A DNA stretch of 64,000 bases from Bog-473 sp963764305. Its GTDB lineage: Bacteria; Actinomycetota; Acidimicrobiia; Acidimicrobiales; RAAP-2. The notes beneath the pieces were generated by a model. It did no database searches. It worked only from the letters and a program-made list of their open reading frames with translations, and was not told the DNA's origin. Positions 53,831 to 61,293 of the stretch are shown here, in pieces. Position 1 is the first letter of the stretch. Every line of letters starts with the position of its first letter. The translations under genes and the position numbers were made by a program. The stretch is taken from NCBI GenBank assembly GCA_963764305.1, contig CAVXSD010000005.1, forward strand, positions 434,001 to 498,000, read 5' to 3'.

Positions 53831-53854
53831 ACTGTAAACAAGGACGTTGATAGT
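53831..53854. promoter_or_regulatory. 24-bp dyad motif, copy B
   Basis: ACTGTAAACAA, three bases, then CGTTGATAGT. It matches copy A at 31742 at 19 of 24 positions, with the CAA/TTG and outer arms kept. It lies 67 bases before the ffh ATG. Confidence 0.5.
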
Positions 53855-53906
53855 CCCGGGAGTCATATGGGCGCCCGATGGCGGCCGTAGGCGCCGCCCT
53901 CGTGGC

Positions 53907-53912
53907 TAACCT
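53907..53912 (+). promoter_or_regulatory. TAACCT element before ffh
   Basis: A TAnnnT hexamer 8 bases before the ffh ATG; no Shine-Dalgarno sequence is visible between them. It resembles the TAGGGT elements. Confidence 0.35.
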
Positions 53913-53920
53913 GAGTCCCC

Positions 53921-55480
53921 ATGTTCGACGCCCTCTCTGACCGCCTGGAGCGGATCTCGACCCGCCTGCGCGGCAAGGGGCGAATCAGCGATGCCGATCT
54001 GGACGAGGCCCTCAAGGACATCCGGACCGCGCTGCTCGAGGCCGACGTCGAGCTGTCGGTCGCCCGGCGGTTCTGCGACGGCATCCGGCTCCGGGTCAGC
54101 ACCGAGGCGCTCGCCAAGAGCCTGACACCGGGCCAGCAGGTCGTCCGGGCCGTGCACGAGGAGCTGATCGGCGTCCTCGGCGGCGAGACGCTCAAACTGA
54201 GCTACGCCCCGCGGCCGCCAACCGTCGTGCTCATGGCCGGACTGCAGGGCTCTGGCAAGACCACCAACTCGGCCAAGCTCGCCCGGTGGTGGAAGCAGCA
54301 GGGGCGGAATCCGCTGCTCGTCGGGGCGGACCTGCAACGGCCCGCCGCCGTGGAGCAGCTACGGGTCCTCGGGGAGCAGGCCGGAGTCACCGTCTTCAGC
54401 GAGCCCACCGACCCCGTCTCGTGCGCCAAGGCCGGCCTCGAGGAGGCCCGCCGCCTCGGCCGTGACATCTGCATCATCGACACCGCCGGCCGCCTGACCA
54501 TTGACGCGGAACTCATGCAGCAGATCCGTGACATCTCGGCGGCCACCCAGCCGCACTACACGTTCCTGGTCATCGACGCCATGATCGGGCAGGACGCCGT
54601 GGCGACGGCCAAGGCTTTCCACGACACGCTCGAGCTGAGCGGCGTCATCCTGACCAAGCTCGACGGCGACGCCCGTGGCGGCGCCGCCTTGTCGGTCAAG
54701 GGTGTCGTGGGCAAGCCGATCGCGTTCGCCAGCACGGGTGAGCGCCTGGAGGACTTCGACCTCTTCCACCCGGACCGCATGGCGGACCGCATCCTCGGGA
54801 TGGGGGACGTGCTCAGCCTCATCGAGCAGGCCGAGCGCACCATGGACACCGACGAGGTGGCCAAGAGCGCCAATCGCCTCATGCAGGGCCAGTTCACCCT
54901 GGACGACTTCCTCTCCCAGCTCCGCCAAGTCAAGAAGATGGGCTCGCTGGGCGGGCTCATGCGCCTCATGCCGGGCATGTCCAAGGAGATGCGCCAGGCC
55001 GCCGGGCAGATCGATGACGGCGAGGTGGCCAAGGTGGAGGCGATCGTCTGCTCCATGACCCCGGCCGAGCGCAACGACACCGCCCTGTTGGACGGCTCGC
55101 GCCGCAGCCGGGTGGCCCGGGGCTCGGGCACCTCCATTCAGGACGTGAACGCGCTCCTCAAGCAGTTCAAGGAGATGCAGAAGATGATGAAGGGGATGGC
55201 CTCGGGCAACATGCCCAACCTCCCCGGCATGCCGAACATGGCCGGAATGAGTGGCCGCGCCGCCCGCAAGTTGGCACAGCAGGGAGCCGCAGGCTTGCCC
55301 GCCGCGCCCGCGGGAGCGGACTTCGACATGCTCTCCCAGCTCATGGATGAGGGCGGTGAGCTGCCCTCGGGCTTTCCGGGCCTGGCGGCAGCGGCCCCGG
55401 CCCGGCCCGTGATCAGCGGCAACAAGGGCACCAAAAAGAAGAAGAAGGGTGGCCGGGTCACCCCTCCGAAAGGTCGGTAG
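53921..55480 (+). CDS. ffh: Signal recognition particle protein Ffh
   Basis: A 519-residue SRP GTPase. The N domain starts MFDALSDRLERISTRLRGKG. The G domain has MAGLQGSGKTTNSAKLARWW (about 106; Asn replaces the usual Thr), LVGADLQRPAAVEQL, IIDTAGRLTIDAELM and VILTKLDGDARGGAALS. The Met-rich M domain (from about 300) binds the signal peptide and SRP RNA: IARGSGTSIQDVN-like VARGSGTSIQDVNALLKQF, then MQKMMKGMASGNMP. The C-terminus is extended and basic (KGTKKKKKGGRVTPPKGR). It partners the ftsY product encoded 3 kb upstream. Confidence 0.96.
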   Translation: MFDALSDRLERISTRLRGKGRISDADLDEALKDIRTALLEADVELSVARRFCDGIRLRVSTEALAKSLTPGQQVVRAVHEELIGVLGGETLKLSYAPRPPTVVLMAGLQGSGKTTNSAKLARWWKQQGRNPLLVGADLQRPAAVEQLRVLGEQAGVTVFSEPTDPVSCAKAGLEEARRLGRDICIIDTAGRLTIDAELMQQIRDISAATQPHYTFLVIDAMIGQDAVATAKAFHDTLELSGVILTKLDGDARGGAALSVKGVVGKPIAFASTGERLEDFDLFHPDRMADRILGMGDVLSLIEQAERTMDTDEVAKSANRLMQGQFTLDDFLSQLRQVKKMGSLGGLMRLMPGMSKEMRQAAGQIDDGEVAKVEAIVCSMTPAERNDTALLDGSRRSRVARGSGTSIQDVNALLKQFKEMQKMMKGMASGNMPNLPGMPNMAGMSGRAARKLAQQGAAGLPAAPAGADFDMLSQLMDEGGELPSGFPGLAAAAPARPVISGNKGTKKKKKGGRVTPPKGR

Positions 55481-55538
55481 CCCCGCCATCTGCCAGAATG
55501 GACGGCCAAGACGTCCAGATCAGTGGAGGATTCAGTCC

Positions 55539-55823
55539 GTGGCAGTAAAGCTCCGCCTTGTGCGGATGGGTAAGAAGAAGCAGCCGACCTACCGGGTCGT
55601 CGCCGCCGACAGCCGGTCGCCGCGTGACGGCCGCTTCCTCGAGATCGTGGGCACCTACGCGCCCAGGGGCTCGTCGACGGCCGAACCGGACGCTGTCATC
55701 GACATCGACAACGCCAAGGCCGTGAGGTGGCTGGTCAGCGGGGCTCAGCCGACCGAGCGGGTGGAGCGCATCCTCAGGACCTCCGGGGCCTGGGACGAGT
55801 TCGCCGCTGCGAGGGCCAAGTGA
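55539..55823 (+). CDS. rpsP: 30S ribosomal protein S16
   Basis: A 94-residue protein: VAVKLRLVRMGKKKQPTYRVVAADSRSPRDGRFLEIVGTY is the S16 core. GTG 55539 follows a GGAGGA Shine-Dalgarno at 55525-55530. The stop overlaps the khpA GTG. Confidence 0.96.
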   Translation: MAVKLRLVRMGKKKQPTYRVVAADSRSPRDGRFLEIVGTYAPRGSSTAEPDAVIDIDNAKAVRWLVSGAQPTERVERILRTSGAWDEFAAARAK

Positions 55824-56173
55824 CCGACCTCTACGAAGCGGGCGACATCAACCAGTCCCCGGCGGGCGATCAGGCCGTGGAGGACATCGACGACGAGGTC
55901 GGCGAGGGCAACGAGCTCAGCGATCAGGACGGCGGCACCGCGTTAGCCGTGCTGACCTACCTGGCCCGTTCGCTGTCCAACGATCCGGACTCGGTGGTCA
56001 TCGACACCGAAGAGCGGCGCGGCGGCGTGCGCCTCAACCTCCACGTGGCCCCCGACGACATGGGTCGGGTGATCGGCCGTCGCGGCCGCACCGCCCAGGC
56101 CATCCGGACGCTGGTCAACGTGGCGGGGGCCAAGGACGGCGTCCAGGCCAGCGTCGACATCGTCGACGACTGA
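55820..56173 (+). CDS. khpA: KH-domain RNA-binding protein KhpA, acidic N-terminal extension
   Basis: A 117-residue protein with a C-terminal KH domain (LAVLTYLARSLSNDPDSVVID, DDMGRVIGRRGRTAQAIRTLVN) including the GRRG loop. Usual KhpA proteins have about 75-80 residues. Here about 40 acidic residues precede the domain (GDQAVEDIDDEVGEGNELSDQDG). The gene sits between rpsP and rimM as usual. GTG 55820 overlaps the rpsP stop. A later start within the extension is possible but no better signal is seen. Confidence 0.88.
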   Translation: MTDLYEAGDINQSPAGDQAVEDIDDEVGEGNELSDQDGGTALAVLTYLARSLSNDPDSVVIDTEERRGGVRLNLHVAPDDMGRVIGRRGRTAQAIRTLVNVAGAKDGVQASVDIVDD

Positions 56174-56174
56174 C

Positions 56175-56642
56175 CTGCTCAAAGTCGGCCGGGTCACCAA
56201 GGCCCACGGCCTGCGCGGCGAGGTGGTCGTCCAGCTCTGGACCGACCAGGCCCGGCGCGTCGACCCCGGAACGGAGCTGGCCTCGGCCCGGGGCATCCTC
56301 ACGGTGGTGTGGTCGAAGCCGTTCGGGCCGGACCGTTACATCGTGCAGTTCGGGGACGTGGCGGACCGCAGCGCGGCCGAGAGCCTGCGCGGGCTGGAGC
56401 TCGAGGCGGAACCGCTCGACGACGTGCCCGACGTCCTGTGGGTGCACGAGCTCGTCGGCTCCACGGTTCGGGACACCGCAGGCAGAGCGCTCGGCACCGT
56501 TGCGTCGGTGGAAGCCAACCCCGCCAGCGACCTGATGGTGCTCGAGTCCGGCGGGCTGATCCCCGTCCGGTTCGTCACCGCCCACGACGCGGCAGCCCGC
56601 ACCGTCGACGTCGACATCCCCGAAGGGTTGCTGGACCTGTGA
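56175..56642 (+). CDS. rimM: Ribosome maturation factor RimM
   Basis: A 155-residue 16S-processing factor. LKVGRVTKAHGLRGEVVVQLWTD is the RimM start, YIVQFGDVADRSAAESLRGLELEAE and LWVHELVGSTVRDTAGRALGTV follow, and the C-terminal PRC barrel ends IPEGLLDL. No ATG, GTG or TTG lies in frame before this region back to 56100. The first codon that fits is CTG 56175, two bases after the khpA TGA. The GTG at 56223 would remove the conserved first strand. The start is thus either a rare CTG or hidden by an indel. Confidence 0.85.
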   Translation: MLKVGRVTKAHGLRGEVVVQLWTDQARRVDPGTELASARGILTVVWSKPFGPDRYIVQFGDVADRSAAESLRGLELEAEPLDDVPDVLWVHELVGSTVRDTAGRALGTVASVEANPASDLMVLESGGLIPVRFVTAHDAAARTVDVDIPEGLLDL

Positions 56643-56643
56643 C

Positions 56644-57417
56644 GTGCCTCACGTGAGGATCGACGTCTTCACCATTTTCCCCGACGTGGTCACCACCTAC
56701 TGCGGGATGTCGATCCTGGGCCGGGCGGCCGAGGCCGGCGCGCTCGACGTGCGTGTGCACGACCTGCGCGACGGGGCGGACGATGCCCGGCGCTCGGTCG
56801 ACGACAGCCCCTTCGGCGGAGGGGCGGGCATGGTGCTGACCCCCGAGCCGATCTTCCGTTCCGTCGAGTCGGTGCCCGACCTGGCGCGGCCGCTCTTCCT
56901 GCTCGCCCCCGGCGGCCGGCCCTTCGACCAGGCGGTGGCGACCGAGTTGGCCGGGCGGAGCGCGGGCGGCTTCTCGCTCCTGTGCGGCCGCTACGAGGGC
57001 GTCGACCAGCGGGTGGGCGACCACCTGGTCGACGGCGAGCTGTCCGTGGGCGATTTCGTGCTGGCCGGCGGGGAGCTTGCCGCCCTGGTCGTCGTCGAGG
57101 CGGTGGCCCGCCTGCTGCCCGACGTGCTGGGCAACGAGGACTCCGCCCGCGACGAGAGCTTCGCCGAGGGACTCCTCGAGTACCCCCAGTACACCCGGCC
57201 GGCGGAATACAGGGGGTGGCCGGTCCCCGAGGTGCTCCGGTCGGGGGACCACGGGGCGGTGACCGCCTGGCGCCGCTCGCAGGCCCTGCTCCGCACGGCC
57301 GAGCGCCGGCCTGATCTCATCGCGCGCCTGGTCAGGGCCTCGGCGCTCAGTGCCAGCGACGTGCAGACGCTCTCCGAGCACGGCTACGATGTTCAGTCCG
57401 GCCCTGAGCCGGTGTGA
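56644..57417 (+). CDS. trmD: tRNA (guanine37-N1)-methyltransferase
   Basis: A 257-residue SPOUT methyltransferase. RIDVFTIFPDVVTTYCGMSILGRA is the usual start, DDSPFGGGAGMVLTPEPIF the Gly-rich signature, and LLCGRYEGVDQRVGDHLVDGELSVGDFVLAGGELAALV forms the S-adenosylmethionine knot. The start is GTG 56644, one base after the rimM stop. Confidence 0.95.
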   Translation: MPHVRIDVFTIFPDVVTTYCGMSILGRAAEAGALDVRVHDLRDGADDARRSVDDSPFGGGAGMVLTPEPIFRSVESVPDLARPLFLLAPGGRPFDQAVATELAGRSAGGFSLLCGRYEGVDQRVGDHLVDGELSVGDFVLAGGELAALVVVEAVARLLPDVLGNEDSARDESFAEGLLEYPQYTRPAEYRGWPVPEVLRSGDHGAVTAWRRSQALLRTAERRPDLIARLVRASALSASDVQTLSEHGYDVQSGPEPV

Positions 57418-57434
57418 CCGAAGGACGCCTCCTC

Positions 57435-57944
57435 ATGCACCCGACCGAAACGATCGATCGCGACAGCCTGCGCGACGACATCCCCGAATTCCGCCCCGGC
57501 GACACCGTCAAGGTGCACGTCCGAGTCGTGGAGGGCAGCCGGGAGCGGGTGCAGGTGTTCCAGGGCGCCGTCATGCGGCGCCAGGGCGGCGGCGTGCAGG
57601 AGACCTTCACCGTGCGCAAGGTGAGCTTCGGCGTCGGCGTCGAGCGCACCTTCCCGGTTCACTCGCCGACGATCGCCAGGATCGAGATCACGACGTTGGG
57701 CGACGTCCGCCGGGCCAAGCTCTACTACCTGCGTGACCGCCACGGGAAGGCCGCCAAGATCAAGGAGCGCCGGATCCCGCGGGGCAAAGCGGCGGCGACC
57801 GTGGTCGAGGACGAAATCGTGGACGACGTCGTGGACGCGGACGTCGAAGAGATCGAAGACGTCGGCGTGGTGGACGTCGACGAGATCGAAGCGGGGGACG
57901 CCGAGGTTGTCGGTGAGGCTGCCGAGGAGGCCGCGGACGAGTAG
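57435..57944 (+). CDS. rplS: 50S ribosomal protein L19 with acidic C-terminal tail
   Basis: A 169-residue protein. FRPGDTVKVHVRVVEGSRERVQVFQGAVMRRQGGGVQETFTVRKVSFGVGVERTFP is the L19 core, and KLYYLRDRHGKAAKIKERR ends it. Usual L19 has 110-120 residues. About 45 strongly acidic residues (VVEDEIVDDVVDADVEEIEDV and on) form an added tail of unknown use. ATG 57435 is preferred, and GTG 57414 overlapping the trmD stop is possible. Confidence 0.94.
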   Translation: MHPTETIDRDSLRDDIPEFRPGDTVKVHVRVVEGSRERVQVFQGAVMRRQGGGVQETFTVRKVSFGVGVERTFPVHSPTIARIEITTLGDVRRAKLYYLRDRHGKAAKIKERRIPRGKAAATVVEDEIVDDVVDADVEEIEDVGVVDVDEIEAGDAEVVGEAAEEAADE

Positions 57945-57956
57945 GGCGGTCGCGGC

Positions 57957-58250
57957 GTGAGCGAGGAAGACCTCGAGCGCTACGAATCCGAGATCGAGCT
58001 CGGGCTCGTCCAGGAGTACCGGGCCGTCCTCCCCGTCTTCGCCTACGTGATCGAGACCGAGCGGCGCTTCTACCTGGCCAACGACGTCTCGCTGAACGTG
58101 CGCTCCGACACGACGCCGGCGTGCATCGAGCTGCAGCTGCGAGACGCCTGGGTCTGGGACATGTACCGCCCGGCGCGCTTCGTGCCCGAGGTGCGGGTCG
58201 TCACCTTCCGTGACGTGAACATCGAACGGTTGCCCGAACAAGAGCTCTGA
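57957..58250 (+). CDS. DUF2469 family protein
   Basis: A 97-residue protein. MSEEDLERYESEIELGLVQEYRAVLPVFAYVIETERRFYLANDVSL matches DUF2469, which in actinobacteria normally follows lepB and rnhB; here both are absent and it follows rplS directly. The DVWDMYRP-like DAWVWDMYRPARFVPEVRVVTFRDVN is the second conserved block. Function unknown. GTG 57957. Confidence 0.9.
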   Translation: MSEEDLERYESEIELGLVQEYRAVLPVFAYVIETERRFYLANDVSLNVRSDTTPACIELQLRDAWVWDMYRPARFVPEVRVVTFRDVNIERLPEQEL

Positions 58251-58269
58251 CACGACCGTTCCACCGTCA

Positions 58270-58623
58270 GTGGGGAACGGCGACCGGCGCAATGCCGCCC
58301 TGGGTGGCTTCGGCGAGGACCTCGCTGCCGCGCACTACCGGGCGCACGGGTATGTCGTGTTGGAGCGGAACTGGCGCTGTGAGGCGGGCGAGGTCGACCT
58401 GCTCTGTGCCCGCGGCACCACCCTCGTCGTCTGCGAGGTCAAGGCCCGGACCGGGAGCGCCCGTGGCCACCCACTGGAGGCCGTCACCCGGGCGAAGCAG
58501 CTCCGGCTGCGCCGGCTGGCCGCGGTGTACCTGCAGCGGCAGGGGAGGCACTGGGCCGAGATCCGCTTCGACGTGGTGAGCGTGCTCAGCGGGACGCTCG
58601 ACGTCGTCGAAGATGCGTTCTGA
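58270..58623 (+). CDS. yraN: UPF0102 (YraN) family protein
   Basis: A 117-residue predicted endonuclease-like fold protein. GGFGEDLAAAHYRAHGYVVLERNWRCEAGEVDLLCARGTTLVVCEVKAR holds the restriction-nuclease-like E-x-D and E-x-K residues, and LRRLAAVYLQRQGRHWAEIRFDVVSV ends the fold. The position near DUF2469 is typical for actinobacteria. The biological role is unresolved. GTG 58270. Confidence 0.9.
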   Translation: MGNGDRRNAALGGFGEDLAAAHYRAHGYVVLERNWRCEAGEVDLLCARGTTLVVCEVKARTGSARGHPLEAVTRAKQLRLRRLAAVYLQRQGRHWAEIRFDVVSVLSGTLDVVEDAF

Positions 58624-58635
58624 AGCGGTCCAGCG

Positions 58636-58641
58636 TAGGGT
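58636..58641 (+). promoter_or_regulatory. TAGGGT element before the enoyl-CoA hydratase gene
   Basis: TAGGGT ends 8 bases before ATG 58650 and only 2 before the alternative GTG 58644. It favours the ATG as the start. Confidence 0.4.
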
Positions 58642-58649
58642 CCGTGCCT

Positions 58650-59432
58650 ATGGAGACTCTGATTCTCGAACGCAAGGACGGGGTCGTGACCGTCACAATG
58701 AATCGCCCCGAGCGCAAGAACGCCGCCAACGGCAAGATGCTGACCGAGCTGCGTGCCACCTTCGAGGAGGTGGAGGACAGCCCCGATGACCGGGTCATGG
58801 TTCTGACTGGGGCGGGGGGTGCCTTCTGCTCGGGGGCCGACCTCTCGGATCCGAGCGGCCCGGCGACGGACCCCACACGCTCGGGCCTGTCGCGCATGCG
58901 GCGCCTCGGGGACGTCGCGCTGGCCCTGCACCACGTCTCCAAGCCCACCATCGCGAAGGTGGACGGGTTCGCCGTGGGCGCCGGGCTCTCGCTCGCGCTC
59001 GGCTGCGATCTCGTCGTCTGCAGCGACCGGGCCAAGCTCTCCATGATCTTCGCCAAGCGCGGGCTCGCGCTCGACAACGGGGCGTCCTGGCTGCTGCCGC
59101 GGCTCGTCGGCATGGCCCGGGCCAAGGAGATCGCGCTCTTCGGGGGCATGTGGACCGGCGAGGAGGCGGCGGCCATGGGCCTGGTGAACCGGGCCCTCCC
59201 GCTCGACGAGCTCGACGGCTTCGTGGACGGCTGGGCCACGAACCTCGCCGGAGGGCCGCCCCTCGCTCTGTCGATGACCAAGACGCTGCTCCATGCCTCC
59301 TCCCTGGCCTCCATGGAGCAGGCGGTGGAGGACGAGGCCCGCTGCCAGGCCCTGAACTTCTCGACCAAGGACACCCAGGAGGCGATGGCCGCCTTCGCCG
59401 AGAAGCGGGAGCCCGTCTTCATCGGCCGCTAA
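58650..59432 (+). CDS. Enoyl-CoA hydratase/isomerase family protein
   Basis: A 260-residue crotonase-fold protein. VTVTMNRPERKNAANGKML at the start, LTGAGGAFCSGADLSD forms the oxyanion hole, and KVDGFAVGAGLSLALGCDLVVCSDRAKL follows. In FAKRGLALDNGASWLLPRLVG the usual catalytic Glu position reads Asp, as in PaaG-like isomerases. It could hydrate or isomerise an acyl-CoA. It shares the acyl-CoA theme with the genes at 26-31 kb but not an operon. Confidence 0.88.
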   Translation: METLILERKDGVVTVTMNRPERKNAANGKMLTELRATFEEVEDSPDDRVMVLTGAGGAFCSGADLSDPSGPATDPTRSGLSRMRRLGDVALALHHVSKPTIAKVDGFAVGAGLSLALGCDLVVCSDRAKLSMIFAKRGLALDNGASWLLPRLVGMARAKEIALFGGMWTGEEAAAMGLVNRALPLDELDGFVDGWATNLAGGPPLALSMTKTLLHASSLASMEQAVEDEARCQALNFSTKDTQEAMAAFAEKREPVFIGR

Positions 59433-59444
59433 TAGACTGTTCTT

Positions 59445-59654
59445 GTGCTGAATGGCGTCCAAGGGATGGTCGGCGACACCGCGTTGGTGACCAAGGCGAT
59501 CGAGGGCGCGCACCACCCCGGAAGGATCCGGGCCCGGGGTGAGGAGTGGCTTGCTATCCCGCTCGACCCGGAAGCCAGTATCCCGATCGGGACCGACGTC
59601 GTCGTCGCCGACGTCGAGCGAGGTCTGCTCGTCGTCTACGCAATCGACAGCTAG
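59445..59654 (+). CDS. Short NfeD-like OB-domain protein
   Basis: A 69-residue protein: VQGMVGDTALVTKAIEGAHHPGRIRARGEEWLAIPLDPEASIPIGTDVVVADVERGLLVVYAI. This is the C-terminal OB-fold domain of NfeD without its protease or membrane parts. It lies 14 bp before an SPFH-protein gene, and NfeD/SPFH pairs are widespread. It probably binds the SPFH protein at the membrane. GTG 59445. Confidence 0.72.
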   Translation: MLNGVQGMVGDTALVTKAIEGAHHPGRIRARGEEWLAIPLDPEASIPIGTDVVVADVERGLLVVYAIDS

Positions 59655-59668
59655 AAAAGAGGTGCCGC

Positions 59669-60700
59669 ATGCTCGCATCGGCCGGAGAAGTGATCGGAAT
59701 CGTCGTCATCGCCGCCCTGGCGGGTCTCGGAGTGGTGACGCTGTTTGCGTCCCGCTTCATCAAGATCGTGCAGCAGGGGAGTGTGGGCGTGGTCAAGCGC
59801 CTGGGGGAGTTCAAGTCGGTCGATCAGCCGGGCATGCACGTCCTCGCGCCGTTCATCGACCGGATGGAGAAGGTCGACGTGCGCGAGTTCCCCATGACGG
59901 GTGACCAGCAGGCCGTGATCACCAAGGACAACGTCTCACTGCAGGTGAGCGCCACCATCTTCTGCCAGGTGATCGACGTCAAGTCGGCGCTGTTCGAAAT
60001 CAACGACTTCCAGCTCGCCGTCGACCAGCTCTCGCGCACAGCGCTGCGGGCCGTCTTCGGCGAGCTGTCGCTGGACCAGGCCCTGAGCGAGCGTGAAATG
60101 ATCAACAGCCGCATGCAGGACCACATGGCAGACGCCACCGCCAAGTGGGGCGTGCGGCTCAACCGCATCGAGATCCTCGACATCACCCCGCCCCTCAACG
60201 TGGTGCAGGCGATGTCCGAGCAGAAGGAGGCCGAGCAGCACAAGCGGGCCGCCATTCTGAAGTCCGAGGGGGAGCAGCAGGCGGCCATCAACAGCGCCGG
60301 CGGGCGCAAGCAGGCCGCCGTGCTCGAGGCCGAAGGGGCCAAGCAGTCGGCGATCCTGCGGGCGGAGGCGCAGATGAAGGTGCTGGAGCTGCAGGCCGAA
60401 GGAGAGAAGAAGGCGCTCGAGCTGCGCGGCGTGGGCGAGGCCTCCCGCCTCACCTCCATCGACACGGCCACCATCAACCCGCGCACGCTGGCCGTGCTGC
60501 AGCTCAAGGCGCTCCAGGACATCGCGGCATCGGACAACGCCAAGGTCGTGGTGCCCTACGAGGCGACCAGCCTCATGGGCGCGGCCGAGGTGCTGCTCTC
60601 GACCCTGCGCAACGACGACCTCGGTGCCGCCACGAACGGGGCCACCCCGCCGGTGGCGACGCCGGCCCGGCCGCCCAACACGGAGCTACCGCCGCAGTAG
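59669..60700 (+). CDS. SPFH/Band 7 (stomatin/flotillin-like) membrane protein
   Basis: A 343-residue protein. One N-terminal membrane helix (VIGIVVIAALAGLGVVTLF) is followed by the SPFH domain (KIVQQGSVGVVKRLGEFKSVDQPGMHVLAPFID, VITKDNVSLQVSATIFCQV, LRAVFGELSLDQALSEREMIN). A coiled coil rich in Ala, Glu and Lys (HKRAAILKSEGEQQAAINSAGGRKQAAVLEAEG) follows, then a Pro-rich tail. These proteins form membrane-bound rings or scaffolds. ATG 59669 follows a good AAAAGAGG. Confidence 0.9.
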   Translation: MLASAGEVIGIVVIAALAGLGVVTLFASRFIKIVQQGSVGVVKRLGEFKSVDQPGMHVLAPFIDRMEKVDVREFPMTGDQQAVITKDNVSLQVSATIFCQVIDVKSALFEINDFQLAVDQLSRTALRAVFGELSLDQALSEREMINSRMQDHMADATAKWGVRLNRIEILDITPPLNVVQAMSEQKEAEQHKRAAILKSEGEQQAAINSAGGRKQAAVLEAEGAKQSAILRAEAQMKVLELQAEGEKKALELRGVGEASRLTSIDTATINPRTLAVLQLKALQDIAASDNAKVVVPYEATSLMGAAEVLLSTLRNDDLGAATNGATPPVATPARPPNTELPPQ

Positions 60701-60722
60701 GGCTAGCGCGGGGGGTCGGCCT

Positions 60723-61064
60723 TCAGGCCCAACCGAGCTCGTGTAGGCGTGCCTCACCGATGCCGAAGTGGTGGCCCACTTCGTGGAGCAGGGTCACGCG
60801 TACTCTCTGGGCCAGCTCCTCCCTCGTGTGGGCGGACTGACAGATGGTGGCGAGGAACAGCGTGATCCGGTCCGGGCTCCCGCCGCCATACGTGCCCCGC
60901 TTCGTGAGGGGGATCCCCTCGTACAGACCGTAGAGCCGACCGGGCGGGCTCTCGTCGTCGATGATGATCGCCACGTTCTCCATCTCGGCGCGGAGCTCGT
61001 CGGGGATCGCCTCGAGGGCGCCGCCCACCAGAGCCTCGAAGGCGTCGACGTCGATGGGCTCCAT
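60723..61064 (-). CDS. Minimal zincin metallopeptidase (Zincin_1/DUF1025 type)
   Basis: A 113-residue protein with HEVGHHFG (His94, Glu95, His98, Gly101), the zinc-binding HExxHxxG motif. The whole sequence (FEALVGGALEAIPDELRAEMENVAIIIDDE, RLYGLYEGIPLTKRG, LFLATICQSA) matches the single-domain zincin family found widely in actinobacteria. No signal peptide, so it acts in the cytosol. The natural substrate is unknown. Confidence 0.9.
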   Translation of the reverse strand: MEPIDVDAFEALVGGALEAIPDELRAEMENVAIIIDDESPPGRLYGLYEGIPLTKRGTYGGGSPDRITLFLATICQSAHTREELAQRVRVTLLHEVGHHFGIGEARLHELGWA

Positions 61065-61109
61065 GCCGACACCTTGCCAGGTATGGAGACGCTCCTCCGG
61101 ATGGGACCC

Positions 61110-61290
61110 TCAGCCGGCCACGGCGAACGGCCGCCAGGTTCCGGGCACGCCCTTCAGCTCGTGCTCGCTCCGCTCGTCGAAATCGATACCCGATAGCCGA
61201 ACCGACGACGAGATCCCTGACCGTCGATGACACGAGGACCTCACCGTAGGCGACGTCATCGCCGCGGATCTCGACCTCATCGTGCTCTGT
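61110..61290 (-). pseudogene. Remnant of an adenylate/guanylate cyclase C-terminus
   Basis: Minus-strand pieces read EHDEVEIRGDDVAYGEVLVSSTVRDLVVGSAIG and, in another frame, FDERSEHELKGVPGTWRPFAVAG followed by TGA at 61112-61110. Together they are the well-known end of class III nucleotide cyclases (VLVSSTVRDLVVGSGI...RGEHELKGVPG). About 20 codons are missing between RGDDV and GEVLVSS, and a small insertion near 61190 shifts the frame. This is a decayed gene end with no catalytic part left. Confidence 0.65.
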
Positions 61291-61293
61291 CGA

